In this document: positions 1 to 7,380 of the stretch, in pieces
How the letters are laid out: each line of letters starts with the position of its first letter
Numbering within the stretch: the first letter of the stretch is position 1
Assembly (NCBI RefSeq): GCF_000422085.1
Contig: NC_021741.1
Coordinates: 2,542,001-2,606,000, forward strand
DNA length: 64,000 nt
Reading direction: 5' to 3'
Source of the DNA: Serratia liquefaciens ATCC 27592
GTDB taxonomy: Bacteria > Pseudomonadota > Gammaproteobacteria > Enterobacterales > Enterobacteriaceae
Made by a program: the position numbers and the translations under genes
The notes under the pieces: generated by a model
Databases searched by the model: none
The model's input: only the letters and a program-made list of their open reading frames with translations
Told to the model about the DNA's origin: nothing

Positions 1-418
1 CCAGAATGCCCAACACCGCTTCGCGGCTGGCGCCGATGGCGGTAAAGGGACTGCCGGTGTCCAGACCGGCAATGGCGAAAACAAAGCGCACCACGGCGAA
101 CAGATAGATCAGGGTGATCACATCACCGATGGCAGGCAGCGGCGAGGCGACAGTCAACATGGGTAACGCACAGGCGATGGCCAGCAGGGTGCCGGTCAGC
201 AAGTACGGCATGGCATGAAAGGCCAGACCGGAAGCCGCCGGTGCTACGTTCTGACGCTTCAACAATTTGGCGATATCGCGGTATTCCTGCAGCACTCCGG
301 GGCCGCGACGGTTATGCATTCGCGCGCGCAGCACGCGGCTGATACCGGCAAACAGTGGGGCGACGGCCAGTAACAGCAAGGCCTGCGCCAGACCGAGTAA
401 CACATTGGGATAGGTCAT
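1..418 (-). CDS. hycD: Formate hydrogenlyase membrane subunit HycD (N-terminal part, cut by window edge)
   Basis: About 139 N-terminal residues of the NuoH-like inner-membrane subunit that anchors the FHL hydrogenase arm. The reading frame shows the family block RRGPGVLQEYRDIAKLLKRQ near residue 35 and LDTGSPFTAIGASRE near 125, closer to HycD than to HyfC as I recall those proteins. Hydrophobic segments lie near residues 8-25 and 65-90. I chose the ATG at 418 because GAGGAG sits 6 bases upstream; an in-frame ATG at 424 abuts that site and is less likely. It follows hycC by about 10 bases in the same operon. The gene continues beyond position 1. Confidence 0.9.
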   Translation of the reverse strand, partial: MTYPNVLLGLAQALLLLAVAPLFAGISRVLRARMHNRRGPGVLQEYRDIAKLLKRQNVAPAASGLAFHAMPYLLTGTLLAIACALPMLTVASPLPAIGDVITLIYLFAVVRFVFAIAGLDTGSPFTAIGASREAVLGIL

Positions 419-428
419 TGTCATCTCC

Positions 429-2297
429 TCAGGCAAAAGCCACCACCAACAGCACCGCAAACTCCACTGCGGCCAGGCCGCGGCAGAAGGCAACGAAGGC
501 GTTACAATGTAACGGGTTGATCAAAGATTCCGGCAGCCAGCGGCGCAGTTGATAGAGCGGGGCGAACATCACCCGAAGCGGTTGGGCAAAACCGGTGGCG
601 GTGATCACCATCGCCTCCTCATGACCATATCCGCAGGTCCAGGCGCTACCCTGTACCCGGCGAGGTTGACGACGGGTCTGATAACGTGCAGCAATCAATA
701 GCGGCAGCAGCGGCATTGCCAGCAACAAAATGGCGATCAACGGGGTAGAAACCAAAGTGTCGGACACGGAGAGGGATTGTTCGGACGTCATGCCGATCAG
801 CCGGGCAAACAGCGGGATGATCCAGGGCGCACCCAGGCCGCAAACCAGACACAGCAACGCGGGCAGCGCATGGCTCAGCGTCAGGAAGAGGTTAGCCTGC
901 ACGGCCTGGGCTGCCGCAGCGCAGCGCGGGGCTCCCAGACAGGCGACGCCAAACACCTTGCTGACGCACATCACTGCCAGCGCACCGGTCAGGGCCAGCG
1001 CCACCGCCAGCAACGGCCCGAACAGATGGCCAATAAAGCCAGAGGCCGCACTGAAATGGAACAGTCCCTGATAGATCAGCCATTCACTGGCGAAACCGTT
1101 CAATGGCGGCAGTGCGGCCATGGCCACCAGGCCGATCAGCAGAGAAATGGCGGTCCAGGGCATCAGCCGTGCCAGCCCGCCCATTTTCTCCATGTCCTTC
1201 AGCCCGGTTTGTTGTTCAATGGTACCCGCCGCCAACAGCAATGCGCTTTTGAACAGGCTGTGATTCAACAAATGGAACAGGCCGCCGATCAGGGCGAACG
1301 CCGTCAGTAATGGTTGTTGCAGCGCCATACCGACCATGGCACCGCCAATGCCCAGCAGGATGATGCCGATATTCTCCAGCGTGTGGTAAGCCAGCAAGCG
1401 CCGCAGATCGTGCTCCATCAGCGCATACAACCCGCCAAAAAATGCGGTGCCGGCGGCCAGCAGCAGGACCAGCAATCCCCACCACAGCGGGGGCGTACCC
1501 AGCAGATCCAGTCCTATCTTCAGGATCCCCAGCAGGCCGACCTTCATCAGTGCGCCGGAAAACAACGTGGCGGCCGAGGCCGGCGCGCTGCTGTGGGACT
1601 GAGGCACCCAGGCATGCAGCGGCATCACCCCGGCAAAAATGCCAAACCCGGCCAACGCCAGCAGGAAGACGCCGTTACGCAGTGCATCCGGTAATGGCGT
1701 CGCGCGGATCACGCTGAATTGCAGGCTATGGCTGTGGGTATAAATCAGTGCGAAAGCGATAACCAACAGCAGGGTGCCCAGGCGCATCAGCAAAAACTGG
1801 CTGTGCCCGGCCCGCAGACCTTTCGCGTTCGGGGCGTGGACAATCAAGAAATAGCCGCACAGCGCCGCCAGTTCTAACAGCAACAGCAAGGCCAGTGCAT
1901 TATCGGCGATCGCGGCGGCGCTGAGCGCTGCCAGCATCAGATTGATCAGCCCGCCCAACCGGCCACCTGCACTGGCGTTCAGCTTCGCGACGCTTCCGAT
2001 GTGATACAGCGCGGCGCAGATCCCACACAAAGCCATCACCAGCAATAACAACGCATTAATGCCGCTGATTTCCACCGCATAACTCAACCAGGGCAAACGG
2101 GCGCTGTGCAGCGGTGCGAACAGCAGTTGTCCCGCGGCCAACAAGGTGGCGATGGCACACAGCAAGGTGCCAACACCCAGCAAGGCATTGACACGCGGCC
2201 AGGGGGCCAGCAGCCAGCTCAGCAACGCGAACAGGAGATACCCGACGAATGCCAGAGTCAGCAACGACAATGGGTCGGGCGCAATGGGGTAAAACAT
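429..2297 (-). CDS. hycC: Formate hydrogenlyase subunit 3, NuoL/Mrp-type membrane protein HycC
   Basis: A 622-residue, very hydrophobic protein of the complex I antiporter-like family, which forms the membrane arm of FHL with HycD. The central part carries the family signature: AGVMPLHAWVPQSHSSAPA near 230, a Lys-containing helix after it, and EHDLRRLLAYHTLENIG near 295. Length matches E. coli HycC (about 608). The ATG at 2297 overlaps the hycB stop as TGATG, which indicates translational coupling; a TTG one codon earlier could also serve. Expression is expected from the sigma-54 promoter upstream of hycA. Confidence 0.93.
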   Translation of the reverse strand: MFYPIAPDPLSLLTLAFVGYLLFALLSWLLAPWPRVNALLGVGTLLCAIATLLAAGQLLFAPLHSARLPWLSYAVEISGINALLLLVMALCGICAALYHIGSVAKLNASAGGRLGGLINLMLAALSAAAIADNALALLLLLELAALCGYFLIVHAPNAKGLRAGHSQFLLMRLGTLLLVIAFALIYTHSHSLQFSVIRATPLPDALRNGVFLLALAGFGIFAGVMPLHAWVPQSHSSAPASAATLFSGALMKVGLLGILKIGLDLLGTPPLWWGLLVLLLAAGTAFFGGLYALMEHDLRRLLAYHTLENIGIILLGIGGAMVGMALQQPLLTAFALIGGLFHLLNHSLFKSALLLAAGTIEQQTGLKDMEKMGGLARLMPWTAISLLIGLVAMAALPPLNGFASEWLIYQGLFHFSAASGFIGHLFGPLLAVALALTGALAVMCVSKVFGVACLGAPRCAAAAQAVQANLFLTLSHALPALLCLVCGLGAPWIIPLFARLIGMTSEQSLSVSDTLVSTPLIAILLLAMPLLPLLIAARYQTRRQPRRVQGSAWTCGYGHEEAMVITATGFAQPLRVMFAPLYQLRRWLPESLINPLHCNAFVAFCRGLAAVEFAVLLVVAFA

Positions 2298-2911
2298 CAA
2301 TTCGGCTCCTTGCGGGATTCTGGGGCGGTAGCGAACGGCAGCTCGGCGCTGAGCGCCTGCATGGCGTTGCGCCTTTTCTGTTCGCTGGCGTTACGCACGT
2401 CGTGGTCGCTGACCAAGCGAATGGCCTGGGTAGGACAGGTACGGATACAGGCCGGGCCTAAGGGGGTGAAAGCGCAAAGGTCGCACTTGACCGCCACGGC
2501 GCGGACACCGGGCACACAATCCAGGAAGGCGCCGATCGGCCGCGGCGCTTTGGCGGCAGGCAGGGCCAGCGGTGTGTTGCAGTCTGAGGGGATCGCTAAC
2601 GGGGTACTGCCGCCGAAGCCTATGGCGCCGAACGGGCAAGCAATACCGCAGAGTTTGCAACTGACGCACAGGCTCTCGTTCAGGACGATGGCATCATCCT
2701 GATGGCGAATGGCGTTTACCGGACAGACCTGCGCGCAGGGCGCATCCTCACATTGATGGCACATCACCGGTGCCGAATCGCGGGCGTTACGAATCACCTG
2801 CAAGCGGGGTAATGCCTGCAAACCCCGTTGCCGATGTTCCGCAGAACAACTGGCCATGCAGGTATTGCAGCCAATACACAATTTGGGGTCCGCAATAATA
2901 AAGCGGTTCAT
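2297..2911 (-). CDS. hycB: Formate hydrogenlyase 4Fe-4S electron-transfer subunit HycB
   Basis: A 204-residue ferredoxin-like protein that passes electrons from formate dehydrogenase H to the hydrogenase. Four Cys clusters are visible: CIGCNTCMASC near residue 12, CHQCEDAPCAQVC near 52, CVSCKLCGIAC near 80, and CDLCAFTPLGPACIRTC near 150, enough for four 4Fe-4S centres. I start at ATG 2911 (MNRFIIAD, as in E. coli) rather than at the upstream in-frame ATG 2932, because AGGAG lies 7 bases before 2911. The stop overlaps the hycC start. Confidence 0.94.
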   Translation of the reverse strand: MNRFIIADPKLCIGCNTCMASCSAEHRQRGLQALPRLQVIRNARDSAPVMCHQCEDAPCAQVCPVNAIRHQDDAIVLNESLCVSCKLCGIACPFGAIGFGGSTPLAIPSDCNTPLALPAAKAPRPIGAFLDCVPGVRAVAVKCDLCAFTPLGPACIRTCPTQAIRLVSDHDVRNASEQKRRNAMQALSAELPFATAPESRKEPN

Positions 2912-2935
2912 GCACACTCCTTGCTTCGTCATTTA

Positions 2936-2980
2936 TGACGAAATCGTCAGTAAAAAATGACGTTTCGACAGTTTTCTGTC
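2936..2980. promoter_or_regulatory. Inverted repeats in the hycB-hycA gap, possible FhlA site
   Basis: The 87-base gap holds TGACGA-AA-TCGTCA at 2936-2949, TGACG-TTT-CGACA at 2958-2970 and GACAG-TTTT-CTGTC at 2967-2980. An FhlA site in the E. coli hycA-hycB gap is known to me from the literature, and these TGTCG/CGACA-like half sites resemble those in the hycA-hypA gap here. The GACAG hairpin could alternatively be an RNA processing or attenuation stem. Binding is inference. Confidence 0.45.
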
Positions 2981-2998
2981 AGTGAGTAACGCCGACAG

Positions 2999-3466
2999 TC
3001 AGACGGACAGGGTTATTTTTTTCAGTGCGTCATGAATGGCGTGCCCGTCATGCAGCGAATCAAACAGGCATTGGTAAATAACGGCGATCTTATCCAGATA
3101 ATGTTCAAATACCGCCGGCATATCGCGATTGTTTATTACACCGTCAATATTACCGTCTTCATCCAGCGAGGCATGGGCGAAGGGGGCGAAATTCTCGGCT
3201 TCATGCGGCGATGCCAAATTAATGCGATAGCAGATATCACGGCTGTAAAACCCCTCACTTAATTGAATGCTCACCGTGAAGTGGTTGAACAGTACAAAAC
3301 GCAGATCGTCGTCCTGACCGTAAGTAAACTGATGATTAATCTTCTTTTTAGTGGTGGTAACCGCTTTGATTAAGGTGCTGTGGTAGGTTTGCCACTGCGC
3401 CATCAGGCGGTTGCTTTTGTTGGCGATATAATCGGCCTGGCTGGTTACTTCACTGATAGTACTCAT
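2999..3466 (-). CDS. hycA: Formate hydrogenlyase regulatory protein HycA
   Basis: A 155-residue soluble protein similar over its length to E. coli HycA (about 153), with conserved ADYIA near residue 12, RFVLFNHF near 57, and GNIDGVINNRD followed by EHYLDKIA near 105-125. In E. coli HycA opposes FhlA activation of the FHL regulon by a mechanism not seen in the sequence. I chose the ATG at 3466; an in-frame GTG three codons earlier (3475) also exists and the ribosome site is weak (TGAG). It is the first gene of the hyc operon, 57 bases downstream of a sigma-54 -12 element. Confidence 0.88.
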   Translation of the reverse strand: MSTISEVTSQADYIANKSNRLMAQWQTYHSTLIKAVTTTKKKINHQFTYGQDDDLRFVLFNHFTVSIQLSEGFYSRDICYRINLASPHEAENFAPFAHASLDEDGNIDGVINNRDMPAVFEHYLDKIAVIYQCLFDSLHDGHAIHDALKKITLSV

Positions 3467-3522
3467 TGTCGTCACTCAAAATTGATGGTCATTGTCGAAT
3501 CGCTTCGGGTGAACGGCTTAAA

Positions 3523-3537
3523 GCATAAAGCGTGCCA
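3523..3537 (-). promoter_or_regulatory. Sigma-54 promoter of hycABCD
   Basis: On the minus strand TGGCACGCTTTATGC gives the invariant GG and GC exactly 10 bases apart (-24/-12 spacing), with TGGCAC matching consensus and ATGC in place of TTGC. The GC lies 57 bases upstream of the hycA start. FhlA-dependent sigma-54 transcription of hyc is established in E. coli. Confidence 0.8.
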
Positions 3538-3627
3538 GTCTCTGGTGATTTTCATTATTTCCTTTTAATTCAATCATCAGGGTTGGAATTAATCTTTAAA
3601 TTGGATTGGGGGCTGCCAGCTAATTAC

Positions 3628-3650
3628 TGTCGACGTCATGACACTCGACA
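3628..3650. promoter_or_regulatory. Dyad cluster between hycA and hypA, candidate FhlA activating site
   Basis: TGTCG at 3628-3632 and CGACA at 3646-3650 form an inverted repeat, with the palindromes GACGTC and TCATGA between them. The cluster is about 90 bases upstream of the hycA -24 box, a usual distance for an enhancer-binding protein, but only about 20 bases from the hypA -24 box. Assignment to FhlA rests on position and on TGTCG half sites; binding has not been shown. Confidence 0.5.
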
Positions 3651-3668
3651 AATATGCCGAATGGGTTT

Positions 3669-3684
3669 TGGCACCATATTTGCA
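3669..3684 (+). promoter_or_regulatory. Sigma-54 promoter of hypABCDE
   Basis: TGGCACCATATTTGCA matches the -24/-12 consensus TGGCAC-N5-TTGCA without mismatch, with GG and GC 10 bases apart. Transcription would begin near 3695, about 33 bases before the hypA start. It faces the hycA promoter about 130 bases away, giving a divergent FhlA-controlled pair. Confidence 0.88.
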
Positions 3685-3727
3685 ACGCAGGGTGACGAAA
3701 CGTTTTATCACCCTGAGTGGAGGCCGG

Positions 3728-4072
3728 ATGCACGAAATAACCTTGTGCCAACATGCGATGGAAATAATGCAGCAACAGGCTCGTCAACATCGTGCGAAAC
3801 GTATTACCGCGGTGTGGTTCGAAATTGGCGCATTTTCCTGCGTGGAGGCGGAATCGCTGCGGTTCTGTTTTGACATGGTATGTCGCGACACCCTGGCCGA
3901 AGGCTGTGAGCTGCATCTGACTGAACAACGCGCCTTGTCCTGGTGTTATGACTGCCAGGATGACGTCGAGCTGTTGATCCCGCAGGTTTTGGTCTGCCCG
4001 CACTGCGCCGGAAGAAACCTGCGGGTGCAGGCCGATGATGGGTTGCAAATAAAACGTCTGGAAATTGAATAA
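3728..4072 (+). CDS. hypA: Hydrogenase nickel-insertion protein HypA
   Basis: A 114-residue nickel chaperone that works with HypB to load Ni into the hydrogenase large subunit. The Ni-binding N-terminus MHEI is present, followed by a zinc ribbon with Cys pairs at CYDC near residue 73 and CPHC near 90. The start is ATG 3728, behind GGAGG; the longer in-frame extension to 3638 would overlap the promoter and removes the essential MHE terminus. First gene of hypABCDE. Confidence 0.93.
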   Translation: MHEITLCQHAMEIMQQQARQHRAKRITAVWFEIGAFSCVEAESLRFCFDMVCRDTLAEGCELHLTEQRALSWCYDCQDDVELLIPQVLVCPHCAGRNLRVQADDGLQIKRLEIE

Positions 4073-4089
4073 CTGAAAGGAGAAAGAAC

Positions 4090-4884
4090 ATGTGCAGCAC
4101 TTGCGGTTGTGCCCATGGGGAAATGACGATTGAAGGGCAAGCAAAGGTACCGTTTCGCCCGCAGCGGCCTCTGCAGGGGGACCTGCATTATGGACTGGGA
4201 TTGGCGGGCACCCATGCGCCGGGCATCAGCCAGCGGCGAATGCTGGAAATAGAAACCCGGGTGTTGGATAAAAACGATCGTCTGGCCGAACGTAATCGCC
4301 AGTATTTTGCCGAGCAACACATCCTGGCGTTGAATCTGGTTTCCAGCCCCGGTTCTGGCAAAACCACCTTGCTGACCGAAACCCTGCTGCGGCTGCGCGG
4401 GATGCGTGAGTGCGCGGTGGTGGAAGGAGACCAGCAAACCACCAACGATGCCGAACGTATCCGCGCCACCGGCGTGCCGGCGATCCAGGTCAATACCGGC
4501 AAAGGCTGTCATCTGGATGCGCAAATGGTTCACGAAGCCGCCCAGCGTCTGGAGCTCAAAACCAGCAGCCTGCTGTTTATCGAAAATGTCGGCAACCTGG
4601 TTTGCCCAGCCAGCTTCGATCTGGGGGAGCGGCACAAGGTGGCGGTGCTGTCGGTCACCGAAGGGGAAGACAAGCCCCTCAAGTACCCGCATATGTTCGC
4701 CGCCGCACGTCTGATGCTGCTGAACAAGGTCGATCTGCTGCCGTACTTGAAGTTTGATCTGGCCGCCTGTATCGCCAATGCCCGTCAGGTTAATCCCGAC
4801 ATCGAGATAATTACCCTTTCTGCGACTCAGGGGGAAGGGATGGATCAGTGGTTGGCCTGGCTGGAGCGACAGCTATGTGCATAG
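4090..4884 (+). CDS. hypB: Hydrogenase maturation GTPase HypB
   Basis: A 264-residue SIMIBI-class GTPase supplying energy for Ni insertion. The N-terminal metal motif is CxxCGC (MCSTCGC), the P-loop [10 protein letters not shown] is near residue 82, and VEGDQQT, the GKGCHLDA block and NKVDLLPY (the G4 NKxD) follow. It lacks a His-rich stretch of the kind some HypB proteins use for Ni storage, and is shorter than E. coli HypB (about 290), mainly between the Cys motif and GDLHYG. It lies 17 bases after hypA behind AAAGGAG. Confidence 0.95.
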   Translation: MCSTCGCAHGEMTIEGQAKVPFRPQRPLQGDLHYGLGLAGTHAPGISQRRMLEIETRVLDKNDRLAERNRQYFAEQHILALNLVSSPGSGKTTLLTETLLRLRGMRECAVVEGDQQTTNDAERIRATGVPAIQVNTGKGCHLDAQMVHEAAQRLELKTSSLLFIENVGNLVCPASFDLGERHKVAVLSVTEGEDKPLKYPHMFAAARLMLLNKVDLLPYLKFDLAACIANARQVNPDIEIITLSATQGEGMDQWLAWLERQLCA

Positions 4885-5171
4885 GGATCCCCGGGCAGAT
4901 CGTGGCGTTGGATCAACACCAGCCTCAGCACGCCTGGGCCGACGTCTGCGGCGTGCAGCGCGAAGTGAATATCGCATTGGTTTGCCGGGAGGGTGAACCC
5001 AAAGAAGCGATGCTGGGGTGTTGGGTATTGATTCACGTGGGCTTTGCGATGAGCCGCCTCGATCAACAAGAGGCCGAGGATATGCTGGCAGCACTGCAGG
5101 CGATGGGGGAAGTGGAACAGGACGTGGCGCTGTTTTTGGCGGGGGAGGATAACCATGGATTACGTAGATGA
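4875..5171 (+). CDS. hypC: Hydrogenase assembly chaperone HypC
   Basis: A 98-residue HypC/HupF chaperone that starts with the required MCIGIPGQ; Cys2 binds the Fe(CN)2CO precursor together with HypD and later the hydrogenase large subunit. The start at ATG 4875 lies inside the 3' end of hypB (10-base overlap), so translation is probably coupled. The longer in-frame start at 4848 would bury Cys2 and is rejected. Its end overlaps hypD by 17 bases. Confidence 0.94.
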   Translation: MCIGIPGQIVALDQHQPQHAWADVCGVQREVNIALVCREGEPKEAMLGCWVLIHVGFAMSRLDQQEAEDMLAALQAMGEVEQDVALFLAGEDNHGLRR

Positions 5172-6282
5172 ATTTCGCGATCCGCAGCGGGTAAAGAAAC
5201 TGCTGCAACATATCTGGCACCGCGCCGCACAGTTGCCGTTTACCGCCGAACGACCGCTGCAAATCATGGAGGTGTGTGGTGGCCATACCCATGCGATATT
5301 CCGCTTTGGCCTGGACAAGCTGCTGCCGGCGCAAATCGAATTCATTCATGGCCCCGGCTGCCCGGTTTGCGTTTTACCTATGGGGCGCATCGACGCCTGC
5401 TGCGAAATCGCCGAGCACCCCGAAGTGATTTTTTGCACCTTCGGCGATGCGCTGCGGGTGCCAGGACAGCAGGGGTCTTTACTGCAGGCGCGCGAGCGCG
5501 GGGCCGACGTGCGCGTGGTCTACTCACCGCTGGATGCCCTGATGCTGGCGCGGCTAAATCCGCAACGGCAGGTGGTGTTCTTCGCGCTGGGTTTTGAAAC
5601 CACCATGCCGGTCACGGCGATCACCCTGCAACAGGCGCGGCAGGAAGGCCTGGACAACTTCAGCGTATTTTGTCAGCACATCAGCCTGATCCCCACCTTG
5701 CGCAGCCTGCTGCAACAGCCGGATATACGCATTGACGGTTTTCTGGCACCCGGCCACGTCAGCATGGTGATAGGCACCGAGCCCTATCATTTTATCAGCA
5801 GGCAATACCACAAACCCCTGGTAGTGACCGGCTTTGAGCCACTGGATATCTTGCAAGGGGTGCTGATGCTGGTCGAGCAGTTTCTTGGCCGACAAAGCCA
5901 AACCGAAAACCAATACCGGCGGGTGGTACCGGAACAGGGCAACCGGCTGGCACAGCAGGCGATGAGCGAAGTTTTTGTCCTGGGAGGCGGCAGCGAATGG
6001 CGCGGGCTGGGCACCATTGCCGACTCAGGCATTGCCCTCACGCCAGGCTACCAGGCTTTTGATGCCGAACGTCGTTTTCGTCCGCAGCGGCGGCAAGTGG
6101 CTGACGATCCGCGATCCCGCTGCGGAGACGTGCTCACCGGGCGATGCAAACCGCGCGACTGTCCGCTGTTTGGTCGCGGTTGTACGCCACAAAACGCGTT
6201 TGGCGCGCTGATGGTCTCGTCCGAAGGAGCCTGCGCCGCCTGGTACCAATATCGCCGTGAAACAGAGGAGACGCCGGCATGA
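5155..6282 (+). CDS. hypD: Hydrogenase Fe(CN)2CO assembly protein HypD
   Basis: A 375-residue iron-sulfur scaffold on which the Fe(CN)2CO group is built. Family motifs are visible: MEVCGGHTHAIFRFG near residue 38, GPGCPVCVLPMGRID near 65, FFALGFETTMPVTA near 143, PGHVSMVIG near 200, and Cys-rich C-terminal segments RCGDVLTGRCKPRDCPLFG near 320 that bind the 4Fe-4S cluster. Length equals the family norm (about 373). It overlaps hypC at the start and hypE at ATGA. Confidence 0.95.
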   Translation: MDYVDEFRDPQRVKKLLQHIWHRAAQLPFTAERPLQIMEVCGGHTHAIFRFGLDKLLPAQIEFIHGPGCPVCVLPMGRIDACCEIAEHPEVIFCTFGDALRVPGQQGSLLQARERGADVRVVYSPLDALMLARLNPQRQVVFFALGFETTMPVTAITLQQARQEGLDNFSVFCQHISLIPTLRSLLQQPDIRIDGFLAPGHVSMVIGTEPYHFISRQYHKPLVVTGFEPLDILQGVLMLVEQFLGRQSQTENQYRRVVPEQGNRLAQQAMSEVFVLGGGSEWRGLGTIADSGIALTPGYQAFDAERRFRPQRRQVADDPRSRCGDVLTGRCKPRDCPLFGRGCTPQNAFGALMVSSEGACAAWYQYRRETEETPA

Positions 6283-7292
6283 ATAACGTGATTACTATGG
6301 CTCATGGCAGCGGTGGTGCTGCCATGCAGCAATTGCTGGATGATCTTTTCCTGCCGGCCTTTGCCAACCCGCAGTTGGATCAGCGAGAAGATCAGGCCCG
6401 GTTGGATTTGGCCGAGTTAACGCAGCAGGGCGATCGGCTGGCGTTTACCACCGACAGTTACGTGATTGACCCGATTTTCTTTCCGGGCGGTGACATAGGC
6501 AAGCTGGCCATCTGCGGTACGGCCAACGATCTGGCGGTAAGCGGCGCGTTGCCGCGCTATCTTTCCTGCGGCTTTATTCTCGAAGAAGGCTTGCCGCTGC
6601 CCGAGTTACAACGCGTGGTCGCCTCGATGGCCGCCACCGCGCAGCAGGCCGGTATTCGCATTGCCACCGGGGATACCAAGGTAGTGCAGCGTGGCGCAGC
6701 CGACAAAGTATTTATCAATACCGCCGGTATCGGGGTGATCCCGTCCGGTCTGAACTGGGCGGCGCAAAATATCCGCGTCGGCGATGCCGTGATTGTCAGC
6801 GGCACCCTCGGGGATCACGGGGCAACTATTCTCAACCTGCGCGAAAAGTTGGGTATGTCTCTGGGCGTGATCAGCGACTGCGCGGTGTTAACGCCGTTAA
6901 TTGAGCCATTACGTGCCATTGACGGTGTGCGGGCGATGCGTGATGCGACCCGTGGCGGGGTGAATGCCATTTTGCATGAGTTCTCACGTGCGGCCGGCGT
7001 GGGTGTCGAGGTGCAAGAAAGCCTGTTGCCGATCGCCCCGGCAGTGCGTGGCATTTGTGAATTGCTGGGGTTGGACGCCATTAATTTTGCCAACGAGGGA
7101 AAACTGGTGGTCGTGGCCGCACCGCAAGCCGCACAGAACGTGCTCAGTGCCTTGCGTGCTCACCCATTGGGCGCGGATGCGGCGCTGATTGGTACAGTGA
7201 CGGAGGGGCGACAGGTAAGGCTGCAGGGTGCTTATGGCATCAGCCGCCTGTTGGATTTGCCGCATGCCGAGCCTTTGCCGCGGATTTGTTGA
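6279..7292 (+). CDS. hypE: Hydrogenase maturation protein HypE, thiocyanate-forming dehydratase
   Basis: A 337-residue PurM-like ATPase that dehydrates the carbamoyl group on its C-terminal Cys to a cyano ligand for the active-site iron. MAHGSGGAAMQQL starts the protein, FTTDSYVIDPIFFPGGDIG near residue 50 and VSGTLGDHGATI near 160 form the ATP site, and the chain ends in the obligatory PRIC. HypF, which supplies the carbamoyl group, is not in this window. The start shares ATGA with the hypD stop. Confidence 0.95.
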   Translation: MNNVITMAHGSGGAAMQQLLDDLFLPAFANPQLDQREDQARLDLAELTQQGDRLAFTTDSYVIDPIFFPGGDIGKLAICGTANDLAVSGALPRYLSCGFILEEGLPLPELQRVVASMAATAQQAGIRIATGDTKVVQRGAADKVFINTAGIGVIPSGLNWAAQNIRVGDAVIVSGTLGDHGATILNLREKLGMSLGVISDCAVLTPLIEPLRAIDGVRAMRDATRGGVNAILHEFSRAAGVGVEVQESLLPIAPAVRGICELLGLDAINFANEGKLVVVAAPQAAQNVLSALRAHPLGADAALIGTVTEGRQVRLQGAYGISRLLDLPHAEPLPRIC

Positions 7293-7380
7293 TCCCGTCG
7301 GGGGAGAACGTCGCGGCCCAGCGTTACACTTTGCGATGTGACTCACAAATCTTCATCGCGACTCAGGCAAGTGATAAACA

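Noticed and set aside
1..418. Assignment of the left-edge gene to HyfC (hydrogenase 4)
   Set aside because: The VLQEYRDI-KLL-RQ and ASG blocks fit HycD better, and the gene order hycA-hycB-hycC-hycD supports it.
3561..3600. IHF site between the divergent sigma-54 promoters
   Set aside because: The AT-rich stretch does not match the IHF consensus well enough to call.
3946..4692. Long minus-strand frame of 248 codons across hypA and hypB
   Set aside because: Shadow of the hyp genes; no family resemblance and no ribosome site.
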